From Kutzneria buriramensis (GTDB taxonomy: Bacteria > Actinomycetota > Actinomycetes > Mycobacteriales > Pseudonocardiaceae), in assembly GCF_003387475.1 (NCBI RefSeq), contig NZ_QUNO01000030.1, forward strand, positions 24,549-88,548: a stretch of 64,000 bases of DNA, read 5' to 3'. The notes under the pieces were generated by a model. It saw only the letters and a list, made by a program, of their open reading frames with translations, was not told the DNA's origin and ran no database searches. Position numbers and translations under genes: made by a program. Below, piece after piece: positions 9,495 to 18,586 of the stretch. Each line of letters begins with the position of its first letter. The first letter of the stretch is position 1.

Positions 9495-9540
9495 TTTTCC
9501 GCGCGGGCTCGGCCGCCCACGAGGCCGGTGCCTTCCCTTG

Positions 9541-9579
9541 GCATTTTTCGATCACTGGAAAGACGTGATCGAAAAGTGC
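9541..9579. terminator. Bidirectional terminator hairpin between convergent genes
   Basis: Arms TTTTCGATCAC (9545-9555) and GTGATCGAAAA (9565-9575), extended by GCA/TGC, surround a 9-nt loop. It lies between lipA and the convergent gene ending at 9622; the T- and A-rich arms could serve both directions. Confidence 0.75.
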
Positions 9580-9621
9580 CCGCGGTCCAGGCACCGGCGG
9601 CGGCCTCGCGACCTGAGCGGA

Positions 9622-10656
9622 CTATGCGATCGGTGACAGGTGCACGTCGTCGAGGGTGGCGACGAAGTCGGGGCCCAGGGCCGTCGACGGGGTGTGCGAG
9701 CCCGGCTCGGCCTCGCCGGCGATGAGCCGCACCGTGGCGCGGACCGCGGAGTCGGCGGTCAGCTGGTACGGGTTCGGGCCGGTCAGGGTCATCGACAGCT
9801 CCCGGCCGGCGGCGTTGCGGACCAGGCCCCACACCTCGCACGTGCTGCCGTCGCGGGTCCGCGAGCTGGGCCCGGGCAGCAGGCCGATGACCCGCTTGGT
9901 CACCTCTTGCGCGACGGCGGCCCGCATCAACGGCGCGAGCAGGCTCTGCGCGGTGGCGGCGAACTCCGGCACGACCGTGTAGGTGGTGATGGTGGGAATG
10001 CCGGTGGAACGAAAGGCGGTGCTCAGATCGCCCCACGGCACGGAGCCGACCCGCCGCGGACGTGAGGCGAACTCGACGGTGCGGCTGCGGTGCCCGACCG
10101 GCACGGTGACCAGCTCGCCGTCGATCCGCGCGCGGCCGCCGGTGGTGATGCCCTCGACGGTGGTCTTCATGGTGCCGGGGCTCATGCCGCCGCCGGCGAG
10201 GAACGCCAGCTCCAGTTCGACGGCGTCGGGGAGCTCCCGGGCCAGCCGGGCGGCGACGCCGTCGGTGGGCACGACGTCGAAGCCGGCTCCCGGCAGCAGC
10301 ACGACACCGGCGCGACGAGCCTCGCCGTCGCGGGCGAAGATCCGTTCGAAGACGTCGATCTCGCCGGTGATGTCGACGTAGTGGGTCTTGGTGGCCAGAC
10401 AGGCGTCGACCATCGGCTCGGAGGTCTGCGAGAACGGGCCGGCGGCGTGCACGACGGCGTCGACGTCGCCGAGGGCCTCGCACAGCCGGTCCTGGTCGTC
10501 CAGGCCGACGACCCGGTGCTCCAGCCCCAGCTCACGGGCGAGCGGCTCCAGCTTCTCGGCCGAGCGGCCGGCGAGCACGGGACGCTCGCCGCGGCCGGCG
10601 GCGAGCCGCGCGATGAGCCGACCGGTATAGCCGTTGGCGCCGTAGACCATCCACAT
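9622..10656 (-). CDS. Saccharopine dehydrogenase-like NAD(P)-binding protein
   Basis: Protein of 344 residues with an N-terminal Rossmann motif YGANGYTGRLIARLAA and the HAAGPFSQTSEPMVDACL segment typical of saccharopine dehydrogenase NADP-domain proteins, including mycobacterial trans-acting enoyl reductases. The PGAGFDVVPTDG motif is also characteristic. The substrate is not determinable; a lipid or amino acid oxidoreductase role is inference. ATG 10656 begins exactly at the Rossmann strand, and CATACT lies 6 nt upstream as a possible leaderless -10. Confidence 0.82.
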   Translation of the reverse strand: MWMVYGANGYTGRLIARLAAGRGERPVLAGRSAEKLEPLARELGLEHRVVGLDDQDRLCEALGDVDAVVHAAGPFSQTSEPMVDACLATKTHYVDITGEIDVFERIFARDGEARRAGVVLLPGAGFDVVPTDGVAARLARELPDAVELELAFLAGGGMSPGTMKTTVEGITTGGRARIDGELVTVPVGHRSRTVEFASRPRRVGSVPWGDLSTAFRSTGIPTITTYTVVPEFAATAQSLLAPLMRAAVAQEVTKRVIGLLPGPSSRTRDGSTCEVWGLVRNAAGRELSMTLTGPNPYQLTADSAVRATVRLIAGEAEPGSHTPSTALGPDFVATLDDVHLSPIA

Positions 10657-10785
10657 GCCCCGAGTATGCCCAGCCGGAGCCGCCGTTGCTGCTCCCACCT
10701 CAACAACGGCGGCCCGCAGCACCACTGTGCGCCGGGCGTCGTCGGCCTCACCAGGACAGATGGGGCAAGCCGGTCAGGAGATAGG

Positions 10786-11595
10786 TCAATCCTTGGGGCC
10801 GAACCAGCCGGTCATCCGCTCCGGGTCGAGCACGGCGTTGCGGCGCAACGACATCGGCGGGTGGCTGAACGCGCCCCACAGCCGCCGCAGCGGGTTGCGC
10901 ACCCGCCACTTGGTGAACGCGTCCATCGCGGCGACACCGGACCGCTGCCCGGCGCAGCGGGACGCTATCCGGTCGCACTCCAACTCCCGCATCCAGGTGT
11001 ACGTCACGGCCAGCGCGAGGGCGATTCCCGCCACACCCGCGGCGACCTGCCACGGCAGCACCCAGAGCGACAGCGCGGAAATGGTCAGCAGGTACACGGC
11101 GACGACGGTCTGCCGCAGGGTGTCGTGCCGGGCGAGGTGGGCCAGCTCGTGTGCGACGACGAAAGTGGTTGCCAGCGGGATGCGGTCCAGCAACGTGTCG
11201 TTCAGCAGCACGACGCCGTGCCGGCCGGCCCGGTACGAGCTGCCGACCGATCGCGAGCCGACGCGGACCCGCACGTCCGGCACGCCGGCAAGCGCTATCC
11301 CGGCGGCGAGCTGGGGCGCCAGCAGCGCGGGCCGCAGCCGGGTCCGCCGCTGCAACTGGCGTAACCGGGTGACCCGGACCAGCACGGCGCCGGCCAGCAC
11401 CGCCATCGGCACGTCGACGACGTAACCCAGCACCCGCAAGGCATCGTCGCCGGCGAGCAGCACCAGCACCAGCGCGCAGGCCAGGTAGCAGGCGCCGACC
11501 GTCAGCAGCCACCGGACGAGGTCTCGGTCCTTGGGCAGCACGGAGCCGACCACCTGTTCGTCAGCCGGAACCGGCTGGCCCTCCACCGAAGACAC
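10786..11595 (-). CDS. M48-family membrane metalloprotease
   Basis: Zinc protease of the HtpX/BlaR1-like M48 group, 269 residues. Two hydrophobic segments lie near the N-terminus (about residues 30-75), then the HELAHLARHD zinc motif, another membrane segment, and RELECDRIAS providing the third ligand. GTG 11595 is preceded by TACAGT and 6 nt, a leaderless -10, which favours it over upstream starts. There is no blaI-type repressor next to it, so a stress or envelope quality-control role is only inferred. Confidence 0.82.
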   Translation of the reverse strand: MSSVEGQPVPADEQVVGSVLPKDRDLVRWLLTVGACYLACALVLVLLAGDDALRVLGYVVDVPMAVLAGAVLVRVTRLRQLQRRTRLRPALLAPQLAAGIALAGVPDVRVRVGSRSVGSSYRAGRHGVVLLNDTLLDRIPLATTFVVAHELAHLARHDTLRQTVVAVYLLTISALSLWVLPWQVAAGVAGIALALAVTYTWMRELECDRIASRCAGQRSGVAAMDAFTKWRVRNPLRRLWGAFSHPPMSLRRNAVLDPERMTGWFGPKD

Positions 11596-11607
11596 GAGCG
11601 CACTGTA

Positions 11608-12219
11608 CTTCCGTTCGGTCCGCAGTGGACCTCCGAGGACAGACGTTATGAAGTCGATTCGCGACGGAGCGTGAACTATGCGCCACGACCGCACAAAACC
11701 GACACCGACCATCGTGGGCGCGCGGCCCACCGGGCATGACCTTCGACCGGCGACTCTGTCAGGTCGCCGCCGGCCGTACGCGGCGACCCGTTGTCGGCGG
11801 CCGTGCTGATGTCATGACAGCCCTCCACGTCTGACCCGTCCGCCGCCGACCGAAGTTGATCGGGACACCCAACTGTTTCAACCGAAGCACCGCGTCGGCA
11901 ACCGCTTGCCGCAGTCCGCTTCCGGCAGTTTTGCCGGCATTCGGCGTCACCACCGGATGATTCGGGTCGAACGGGGCCGTTATCCGCCTCGTTCGAGCAT
12001 GGTGGAGGTTCTACCCGGCCGGTCGTCACCGCGGCGTCACGGCGGCGTTCGCCAATGTGAACCCGCCCACCGTGCGATTCCGGACCTGGTCACGACGACA
12101 CCACCGTCCACTGTGGACCGTCGTGGCTCCGGTTCGGACAGACGCCGACCAGCGGCGTGCTCGGTCGCATCGCAGGCTCCCTCGACGTCGGTCGGTCACC
12201 GAGAGTACCAGCGCGTGCG
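11608..12219. other. Intergenic stretch without a convincing gene
   Basis: About 600 bp between the M48 gene and the anchored-protein gene. A minus-strand frame at 11759-11953 (64 codons, GTG start) has a helix-like stretch, ADAVLRLKQLGVPINFG, but no ribosome binding site. It could be a small protein or a decayed remnant. I see no tRNA, hairpin or repeat of note. Confidence 0.4.
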
Positions 12220-12642
12220 TCACCAGTGATGACCCCCGCCACCCCCGGAGCCGCCGCAGCCGTAGCAGTACGTCGGATTTCCCGGCCCGATGACGATGAC
12301 CGTGCCGGAAATGGTGATACGGGTGGGGTTCGTGGTCGTCGTGGTGGTGGTCGTGGCCGGCGGCGCGGTCGTCGTGATGCCGACCACGCGGCGAGTGGTG
12401 GTGCTGGGCGGCGCGACGGTCGTGGCGGTGGTCGGCGACTCGACCGTCGTGGTCGACGTCGGCGTGTCCACCCCCCGGTACGGCTGCGGTACCGGTTCCG
12501 GGGTCGCGGCCGGGGCGCTCGCCGAGTGCGGGCCGAAGCCGATCAGCGCCGCCAGGATGAGCAGCACTCCCAGCGCGGCGAGGGCGAACACGTACCAGGG
12601 CGGCCGACTCCCGGGACCCGCCATTCGGCCGTCTCCACTCAT
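12220..12642 (-). CDS. Membrane-anchored Thr-rich protein with Cys/Gly/His tail
   Basis: Protein of 140 residues: short cytoplasmic N-terminus, one transmembrane helix (about 16-38), a long extracellular Pro/Thr/Ser linker (about 45-108) and a compact C-terminus with YCYGCGGSGGGGGHHW. ATG 12642 follows AAGGGGG. The two close cysteines and terminal histidines could bind metal or form a disulfide; this is inference. It is divergent from the secreted peptidase at 12862. Confidence 0.7.
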   Translation of the reverse strand: MSGDGRMAGPGSRPPWYVFALAALGVLLILAALIGFGPHSASAPAATPEPVPQPYRGVDTPTSTTTVESPTTATTVAPPSTTTRRVVGITTTAPPATTTTTTTTNPTRITISGTVIVIGPGNPTYCYGCGGSGGGGGHHW

Positions 12643-12861
12643 CCGAACCCCCTTGACCGATCGAGTGCGCAGAGGCTAGTTCGGAAGCTTGATCGGCTCA
12701 ACCCCCTTGATCCGAACGGCAGATCCACTGTGGAGGCGAGCACCGCTCGATGATTCCCGTTGGGGTGCGGAACGTTTGCGATCCGGTAACGCCGGGTGGG
12801 GCAACGGGCTCACGACGTTCAGCGGACGCGACGGCCCTCCCCCCGTTCGAGAATTGCGACC

Positions 12862-14343
12862 GTGAAACGTCTTGTCCTGGCCATGGTGACGCTGCTGGCC
12901 GCGACCGTCCTCGCTCCTGCCGCCCGAGCCGAGTCCGCGCCCGTCGCCTGGGGCCCGTGCCACGACTTCATCCTGATCATCTCCGGGGCCAAGTGCGGCC
13001 TGCTCACGGTGCCGCTGGACCACGGCGACCCCACCGGTCCCACCGTTCAGCTCGCGCTCGCCCGCGTGCTGCACAAGGTGCCGGACAGCCAGTACCAAGG
13101 ACTGCTCATCACGGCGCCGGGCGGCCCCGGCGGCTCCGGGCTGGACCTCGCCGCGACCGGCGCGCGGCTGCCCAACCACGCCGGCGACGCGTACGACTGG
13201 ATCGGCTTCGATCCGCGCGGAGTCGGCTCCAGCGTGCCGAAACTCACGTGCCAGGCCGACTACATGGATTTCAACCGGCCGTCGTACCTGCCGCTCAACG
13301 CCACCCAGACGCAGGCGTGGCTGGACCGCGCGCAGACCTACGCCGACGCCTGTGCGGCCGCGAATCCCGCGCTGATCCAGCACATGCGGACCGAGGACAC
13401 GGCGCGTGACATGGACAGCATCCGAGCGGCCCTCGGTGGCGCGACCACCAGCCTGTACGGCTTCTCGTACGGCACATACCTCGCACAGGTGTACAGCAGC
13501 CTGTTCCCGCAACGGGTGCGGCGCATGGTGCTGGACAGCTCGGTCGACCCGCGCGGCGTCTTCTACCAGGACAACCTCGACCAAGATCTCGCTTTCGACC
13601 GGAACCTCCGGCTGTGGTTCGGCTGGCTGGCCGAGCACGACGCCGTCTACCACCTCGGCGCGACGGACAAGGCCGTCGAGAAGGTTTTCAACGACCAGCT
13701 CCTGAAAACCGCGCAGGCGCCGGCCGGCGGCGTGATCGGGCCGGACGAGCTGATGGACGTGGTGCAGCAGTCGGCCTACTACCAGCTGAGCTGGCTGACG
13801 CTGGGCAACGCGCTGTCGAAGTTCGTCAACCAGGGCGACTGGCAGACGATGAAGTCCCTGTTCGCCTCGATCGACGGCGTCGGCGACGACAACGGCTACG
13901 CGGTGTACCTGGCGGTGCAGTGCACCGACGTGCAGTGGCCGACCAGTTGGCAGCAGTGGCAGTCCGACGCGTGGCAGACCTTCAAGCAGGCGCCGTACTT
14001 CGCGTGGGGCAACGCGTGGCTGAACGCACCGTGTGTGTTCTGGCACGCCAAGGCCGGCAAGCCCGTGCCGGTGGACGGGCGGCGCGTCGGCGGGGTGCTC
14101 ATGATCGACGAGACGCTGGACGCGGCGACGCCCTTCACCGGCAGCCTCGAGGTGCGCCGGCGCTACCCCGGGGCGTCGTTGATCGCGGAGCCCGGCGGCA
14201 CCTCGCACGCCGTCACGCCGCGTGGCGATGCCTGTGTGGACAACCGGATCGCCGCCTACCTCGGCACCGGCGCGCTGCCGCCGCGCAAGCACGGTGACGG
14301 ACCCGACCTGGCATGCCAACCCTTGCCCCGACCGGTGCCGTGA
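12862..14343 (+). CDS. Secreted alpha/beta hydrolase, tripeptidyl-aminopeptidase type (S33)
   Basis: Exported peptidase-like enzyme of 493 residues. GTG 12862 starts a signal peptide (MKRLVLAMVTLLAATVLAP, cleavage near AARA-ES). The mature protein has the oxyanion segment APGGPGGSG, WIGFDPRGVG, the nucleophile GFSYGTYLAQ, an acid in DETLDAATPF and histidine in GGTSHAV. This layout is that of the Streptomyces Tap/SlpD family, which removes N-terminal tripeptides. A paralog lies at 54324-55841. Confidence 0.88.
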   Translation: MKRLVLAMVTLLAATVLAPAARAESAPVAWGPCHDFILIISGAKCGLLTVPLDHGDPTGPTVQLALARVLHKVPDSQYQGLLITAPGGPGGSGLDLAATGARLPNHAGDAYDWIGFDPRGVGSSVPKLTCQADYMDFNRPSYLPLNATQTQAWLDRAQTYADACAAANPALIQHMRTEDTARDMDSIRAALGGATTSLYGFSYGTYLAQVYSSLFPQRVRRMVLDSSVDPRGVFYQDNLDQDLAFDRNLRLWFGWLAEHDAVYHLGATDKAVEKVFNDQLLKTAQAPAGGVIGPDELMDVVQQSAYYQLSWLTLGNALSKFVNQGDWQTMKSLFASIDGVGDDNGYAVYLAVQCTDVQWPTSWQQWQSDAWQTFKQAPYFAWGNAWLNAPCVFWHAKAGKPVPVDGRRVGGVLMIDETLDAATPFTGSLEVRRRYPGASLIAEPGGTSHAVTPRGDACVDNRIAAYLGTGALPPRKHGDGPDLACQPLPRPVP

Positions 14344-14418
14344 CAAGCGGGTGACCGGTGCGTGTCGGTTGGTCGAATGCCGGCACGCCCGGTCAGGGCC
14401 ATGAGGTATCTTGAATTC

Positions 14419-15702
14419 ATGATGAAGCTCGCTTCGCGCATTACGTCGTGGTTCGTGCGCAGGCAGATCGCGAAGACGGGGCAGGACGGATTCAATCTGT
14501 CGCGTATCCCCTTCATTCCCGATTCCGCGCTCATGCCGCTGGCGCGCGAGGGCGTGCACCCGGTCGACGACATGCGCCGGGTGCGCGAGTCCGAGCCGGT
14601 CACACGGTTGAAGCTGCCGCTGGGCTTCCGCGCCTGGCTGGTCACCGGCTACGAGGAGTCCCGAGCCGTGCTCGGCTCCGTCGACAACTTCAGCAACGAC
14701 TTCGCCAATCTCGCCGGCAATTTCGGCATCACCGCCGAGCAGAATCCGGGTGGCCTCGGTTTCTCCGACCCGCCGCTGCACACGAAGCTCCGTAAGGTGC
14801 TCACGCCGGAATTCACGATCCGCCGGCTGAGCCGGCTCACGCCGCGGATCGAGACCATCGTCGCCGACGCGCTGGACAGCATCGAGGCCAGCGCCGAGGA
14901 CGGCCCGGTGGACCTGATGCAGACCTTCGCGCTGCCGATTCCGTGCCTGACGATCTGCGAGCTGCTGGGCGTGGACTACGAGGACCGCGACGACTTCCAG
15001 CGCCTGGGCGCGGCCCGCTTCGACCTGTTCGGCGGCGCGAGCGCGTCGCTCGGCGCGATCTCCGAGTCGCTGGTGTACCTGCGCGGCGTGGTGGCCAAGC
15101 AGCGCAAGAATCCCGGCGACGACCTGTTGGGCCAGATCATCAAGGAGCACGGCGACACCATCGACGACGAGGAACTGGCCAGCATCGCCGACGGCCTGCT
15201 CACCGGCGGCTTCGAGACCACCACGTCGATGCTGGCTCTGGGCACCATCGTGCTGCTCCAGGACCCGGCGGCGTTCGAGCGGCTGCGCACCGACGACGAC
15301 GCGATCAACGCGTTCGTCGAGGAGCTGCTGCGGCTGCTGACCGTGGTGCAGGTGGCGTTCCCGCGCTTCGCCCGGAAGGACATGGTGCTGGGCGGACAGG
15401 AGATCAAGGCCGGCGACGTGGTGATCTGCTCGCTGTCCGGGGCGAACCGGGACGCGGTGCTCGGCCCGGACATGGAGGACTTCGACCCGGACCGGCCGAC
15501 CTCGTCCTCGCACCTGGCGTTCGGGCACGGCATCCACCGCTGCATCGGCGCCGAGCTGGCCAAGATGGAGCTGCGCATCGCCTATCCCGCGCTGGTGCGG
15601 CGGTTCCCGAAGCTGCGGCTGGCCGTCAGCCCCGAGGAGCTGGCGTACCGGCAGGTGTCCATTGTGTACGGTGTGGATTCGCTGCCGGTGCTGGTGGACT
15701 GA
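14419..15702 (+). CDS. Cytochrome P450
   Basis: Soluble bacterial P450 of 427 residues. The I-helix oxygen-activation motif is GGFETTTS, the K-helix is EELLRLL, and the heme-binding loop is FGHGIHRCIGAELAK with the thiolate cysteine. ATG 14419 is supported by TATCTT 6 nt upstream (leaderless); GTG 14362 and ATG 14401 are less likely. The 3' end overlaps the convergent ferredoxin gene by 77 bp, so the two may be redox partners despite opposite strands. Substrate unknown. Confidence 0.92.
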   Translation: MMKLASRITSWFVRRQIAKTGQDGFNLSRIPFIPDSALMPLAREGVHPVDDMRRVRESEPVTRLKLPLGFRAWLVTGYEESRAVLGSVDNFSNDFANLAGNFGITAEQNPGGLGFSDPPLHTKLRKVLTPEFTIRRLSRLTPRIETIVADALDSIEASAEDGPVDLMQTFALPIPCLTICELLGVDYEDRDDFQRLGAARFDLFGGASASLGAISESLVYLRGVVAKQRKNPGDDLLGQIIKEHGDTIDDEELASIADGLLTGGFETTTSMLALGTIVLLQDPAAFERLRTDDDAINAFVEELLRLLTVVQVAFPRFARKDMVLGGQEIKAGDVVICSLSGANRDAVLGPDMEDFDPDRPTSSSHLAFGHGIHRCIGAELAKMELRIAYPALVRRFPKLRLAVSPEELAYRQVSIVYGVDSLPVLVD

Positions 15703-15895
15703 CGGCTCGGAGGCTTATCGCGAGGCGGGGGCACAGGCGTGCCGCCCGCCTCGCGTGTTCTTCGAGGTGCTGCGGCACGTGTTTGTCGGCGATCAGCGGA
15801 TAGCCCCAGGGATCGGTGGCCACCAGTTCCGGCAACAGTTCCGCGCACATTCCGCGCCCGTCGCAGGCCGTCCAGTCGATGTGCAGTTCGCTCAC
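15626..15895 (-). CDS. 3Fe-4S-type ferredoxin
   Basis: Small electron carrier of 89 residues. Cysteines in CDGRGMC and a later LCP fit the C-X5-C...CP pattern of actinobacterial 3Fe-4S ferredoxins that feed P450s. GTG 15895 overlaps the stop of the NuoF-like gene by 4 bp and follows GAGGAGG. The last ~25 residues (Pro/Ala-rich) look non-conserved and lie antisense to the P450 end. It is the last gene of the redox operon. Confidence 0.85.
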   Translation of the reverse strand: MSELHIDWTACDGRGMCAELLPELVATDPWGYPLIADKHVPQHLEEHARRAARLCPRLAISLRAVSPPAPAANPHRTQWTPAGTPAPRG

Positions 15896-16908
15896 CGCAA
15901 CCACTCCTCCTCGAACGCGTCGATACTGCTGCGGACGAGCCGGGCGACGCCGTCCGGGTGGTGGCACGCGCCGCGGCCGTCCACCAGGCCGGCGAGTCGC
16001 GCCGCCTGCGGCAGATTCCGCTGCGCGACCGCGTCGGCAAGCGCCGGCAGGCCGAATCGGCAGGGGCCGCACTGTTTTGTGCTCTGTGACGCCAGGTAGC
16101 GGACGATCCCGGCGGTCTTCTGGAGCCCGCTCTCGTTGCCGTGCAAGGCGATCGCCACACCGGCGCCGGGGTCGGCGATGACGTCGTCCGGCTTCAGCCA
16201 GGTGCCGTGGTAGCCGCCGACGAGCACCGCCCTGGTCGGCTCGATGCCGCCGGCGAGGTCGAGAAGTCGGTGCACGGCAACGGTTCGGTCCACCTCGTAC
16301 ACGCCGGGTCGTCGCACGGCGCCGGAGATCGTCGCCAGGAACGTGTCGTGCTGACGGAACCACCTCGGGCCGTAGCGGGCGATCTGCGCGATGCGGGCCA
16401 GGGTCTCGACGTTCTGCACCAGCATGTCGTCCCGGGAGGCGTCCCGGGGTCTGGGTTTGCGCCCCTCGACGGCGGCCATCACCGCGGAGGACTCCCCCGC
16501 CGTGAACGTGTCCGGCGCCTCGACGTAGACGATCGGGAACCGGTCGGATTTGCGTTGCGGGACAACCGTGCCCTTCGGTCCGTACAGGTAGACCTTGCTG
16601 GCGCCGACGGCCTCGGCGGCCAGTTGCAGGCCGTCCAGCACGAGGTGCGGGCAGTGCGCGAACAGCACTTTGTCCTTGTTGCTGGCCGGTTCGCCCTCGG
16701 CGGCGTTGGCGATCACCACCGGACGGTCGGTGACCGAGGTGCGGGCGAGTTTGCGCCAGGTCGGGAAGTTCGCGCCGCCGCGGCCGGTGAGGCCGGCTTC
16801 TTGGAGTGCGCCGATGAGCGCGCCGGGCGTGCGCTGCCAGGGCAGCGGGCCGTTGCGGGCGATGTGCTCGTCCTCGTCCCGCGCGGCGGCGTCGAGCAGC
16901 GGCCTCAT
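15892..16908 (-). CDS. NuoF-like NADH dehydrogenase / SLBB iron-sulfur protein
   Basis: Protein of 338 residues related to the 51-kDa subunit of complex I. GRGGANFPTWRK and NAAEGEPASNKDK match the FMN/NADH-binding core, an SLBB-like segment follows, and the C-terminal SxxQCGPCRFG with a later CHHPDG supplies the 4Fe-4S ligands. It probably passes electrons from NAD(P)H to the ferredoxin encoded next, or to the membrane heme protein. Both gene junctions are 4-bp overlaps (ATGA upstream, GTGA downstream). Confidence 0.85.
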   Translation of the reverse strand: MRPLLDAAARDEDEHIARNGPLPWQRTPGALIGALQEAGLTGRGGANFPTWRKLARTSVTDRPVVIANAAEGEPASNKDKVLFAHCPHLVLDGLQLAAEAVGASKVYLYGPKGTVVPQRKSDRFPIVYVEAPDTFTAGESSAVMAAVEGRKPRPRDASRDDMLVQNVETLARIAQIARYGPRWFRQHDTFLATISGAVRRPGVYEVDRTVAVHRLLDLAGGIEPTRAVLVGGYHGTWLKPDDVIADPGAGVAIALHGNESGLQKTAGIVRYLASQSTKQCGPCRFGLPALADAVAQRNLPQAARLAGLVDGRGACHHPDGVARLVRSSIDAFEEEWLR

Positions 16909-17411
16909 GTGACGAACCTCCAGGTTGCGGTGGCGGCGACGGCGGTGGCGCAGGCGATGGCCAGCGCGCCCATCCAGACCTGGGCGGCGTCGGTGCCGGT
17001 GCCCAGGCCGTGCGCGAGGGCGATCGGCCAGAGGGCGTAGGAGGCCCAGTGCACGGCCTTCCAGGCGCGCAGGCCGAGCCGCGCCCGGTTCAGGCTGGTG
17101 ATCATGATCAGCAGGAGCAGGTCGAACGCGAGTGTGCCGAGGCCGAGCCAGAACGGCCGGTAGGAGCCGACGAACGGGACCACCAGGTCGATCGGGTTCA
17201 GGTTGGCGTAGGTGTCGAACAGCAGCGTCGACACATGCACGACCACCAGGCCGAGGCCGATCAGGCTGGCGTTGCGGTGCACGGTGGCGATCGCGAACCG
17301 GGGCAGGCCGGCCAGGGGTTTCCCTTGCCTGGTGGCGATGCCCAGCATCACCGACAGCGTCAGCATGAACAGCGCCATCACGCCGGCGCCGCGCGCGATG
17401 TACCAGATCAC
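16905..17411 (-). CDS. Ferric-reductase-like heme-b transmembrane protein
   Basis: Integral membrane protein of 168 residues with about five hydrophobic segments. Histidine pairs on adjacent helices (VHRNASLIGLGLVVVHV and VHWASYALWPIALAHG) fit two b-hemes as in the ferric reductase/NOX/MsrQ membrane domain. It lacks the FAD/NAD domain, which the operon supplies separately. GTG 17411 overlaps the apbE stop by 4 bp. A transmembrane electron conduit is inferred. Confidence 0.83.
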   Translation of the reverse strand: MIWYIARGAGVMALFMLTLSVMLGIATRQGKPLAGLPRFAIATVHRNASLIGLGLVVVHVSTLLFDTYANLNPIDLVVPFVGSYRPFWLGLGTLAFDLLLLIMITSLNRARLGLRAWKAVHWASYALWPIALAHGLGTGTDAAQVWMGALAIACATAVAATATWRFVT

Positions 17412-18283
17412 GGCCAACCGCCCAGCGTCCGGACGGATCCGTCGGCGGCGACCAGCCTGGCCGGGACGTTGCGCTCCCGGAGCATGGGGACGGCATCGTC
17501 GCCGCGTACCAGGGCGGCGGTGGTCAGGGTGTTCGCGTCGGTGCAGTGGTCGGCGACCACCGTGACGCTGCGCCAGGTTCGCTGCGCGGGCAGGCACGTT
17601 CGCGGGTCGAGGATGTGGTGCAGCACGCGGTCGCCGCGCCGCCACTGGCGGCTTCGGGTGCTGGAGGTGGCGATCGCCCTGCCGGCCGGCATCTTCAGCA
17701 CGCAGGACGGGTCGTCCGGCTGGTCCTGCACGAGGACCTGCCAGCCCCGGGCCGGCGCGGGGCCGGCGGTGGCGATGTCGCCGCCGAGGCTGACCAGCAC
17801 GCCGGTGTCGAGGGCGTCGGCGACCAGCCGAGCGCAGCAGTCCGCCGCGAAGGCCTTCGCCGTCGCGCCGAGATCCAAGACGACACCCTTGGGTATGGTC
17901 AAGGTGTTGCCGGTCAACTTGACGCTGCGCCAGCCTTTTATCGTCACCTGAATTGCCGTGCCGTCAACGTCTATTGTGGACAGGTCGCGGTCGTAGCCCA
18001 GCGCGCAGAGCGCGCTGCCGACGGTCGGGTCGACGTCGCCGCCGCTGTCCTCCGCGGCCCTCAACGCCACCTCGACCAGCGTCGCCAGCAGCGGGCTGAC
18101 CCGCACCGGACCGCTGCTGCGGCCGACCGCCACCAGCTCCGAGTCGGGGCGGAACCGACTGCACGCCAGGTCGATCTCGGCCAGCATCGACTCGACCAGC
18201 ACGCGGGCGGTCGGCAGTGCGCTCGGCTCCGTGACGACGAGGCGGGCCGTGGTGCTCCAGACCGGCCACTCCTCGGCGTTCAC
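17408..18283 (-). CDS. apbE: FAD:protein FMN transferase
   Basis: ApbE covalently attaches FMN to a Ser/Thr of acceptor proteins. The 291-residue protein shows ACSRFRPDSEL at the N-terminal side, a DLGATAKAFAAD segment, LVSLGGDIATAG and HHILDPRTCLPA, the usual ApbE landmarks. There is no lipobox or signal peptide, so it should be cytoplasmic. It overlaps both neighbours by 4 bp. No classical FMN-binding (PF04205) protein is present in the operon, leaving its target open. Confidence 0.88.
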   Translation of the reverse strand: MNAEEWPVWSTTARLVVTEPSALPTARVLVESMLAEIDLACSRFRPDSELVAVGRSSGPVRVSPLLATLVEVALRAAEDSGGDVDPTVGSALCALGYDRDLSTIDVDGTAIQVTIKGWRSVKLTGNTLTIPKGVVLDLGATAKAFAADCCARLVADALDTGVLVSLGGDIATAGPAPARGWQVLVQDQPDDPSCVLKMPAGRAIATSSTRSRQWRRGDRVLHHILDPRTCLPAQRTWRSVTVVADHCTDANTLTTAALVRGDDAVPMLRERNVPARLVAADGSVRTLGGWP

Positions 18284-18471
18284 GATCCCCCCGTTCTCGC
18301 CATCGGCTCGGTGCCGGTGGACAGGTCGGAGTTGCTCGTGGTCGACGTGGTGGTGGCGCTGTCGGAGTGGCTGACGACGGCGGCGACCGCCACCGCGCCG
18401 CCGACACCCACCAGCGCGAGCGCCGCGGTGACCACGGCGGCGCTGCGAAGTCCCTGCTCCCGTGCGTTCAT
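18280..18471 (-). CDS. Small membrane-anchored protein heading the redox operon
   Basis: Protein of 63 residues: one transmembrane helix (about 10-35) followed by a Ser/Thr-rich extracytoplasmic tail containing SHSDSATTTST. The tail weakly resembles the SGATxTS flavinylation motif recognised by ApbE, which is encoded immediately downstream with a GTGA overlap. ATG 18471 lacks a clear ribosome binding site; an upstream in-frame ATG near 18526 is possible. A role as a minimal flavin or electron carrier is speculation. Confidence 0.6.
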   Translation of the reverse strand: MNAREQGLRSAAVVTAALALVGVGGAVAVAAVVSHSDSATTTSTTSNSDLSTGTEPMARTGGS

Positions 18472-18586
18472 GCGGTCAACACTGCGCCGCCGAGCTGTGG
18501 GCCAGCTGAGGACGGGCTGTGCCATCTCCTTGACCGTGACCGGGTGGCCACCTAGGGTGACAAATCGTAAAGGAGGTTTACAAATA

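Noticed and set aside
12676..15537. Minus-strand 953-codon frame opposite the secreted hydrolase and P450
   Set aside because: Shadow of third-position GC; no motif, and both plus-strand genes are certain.
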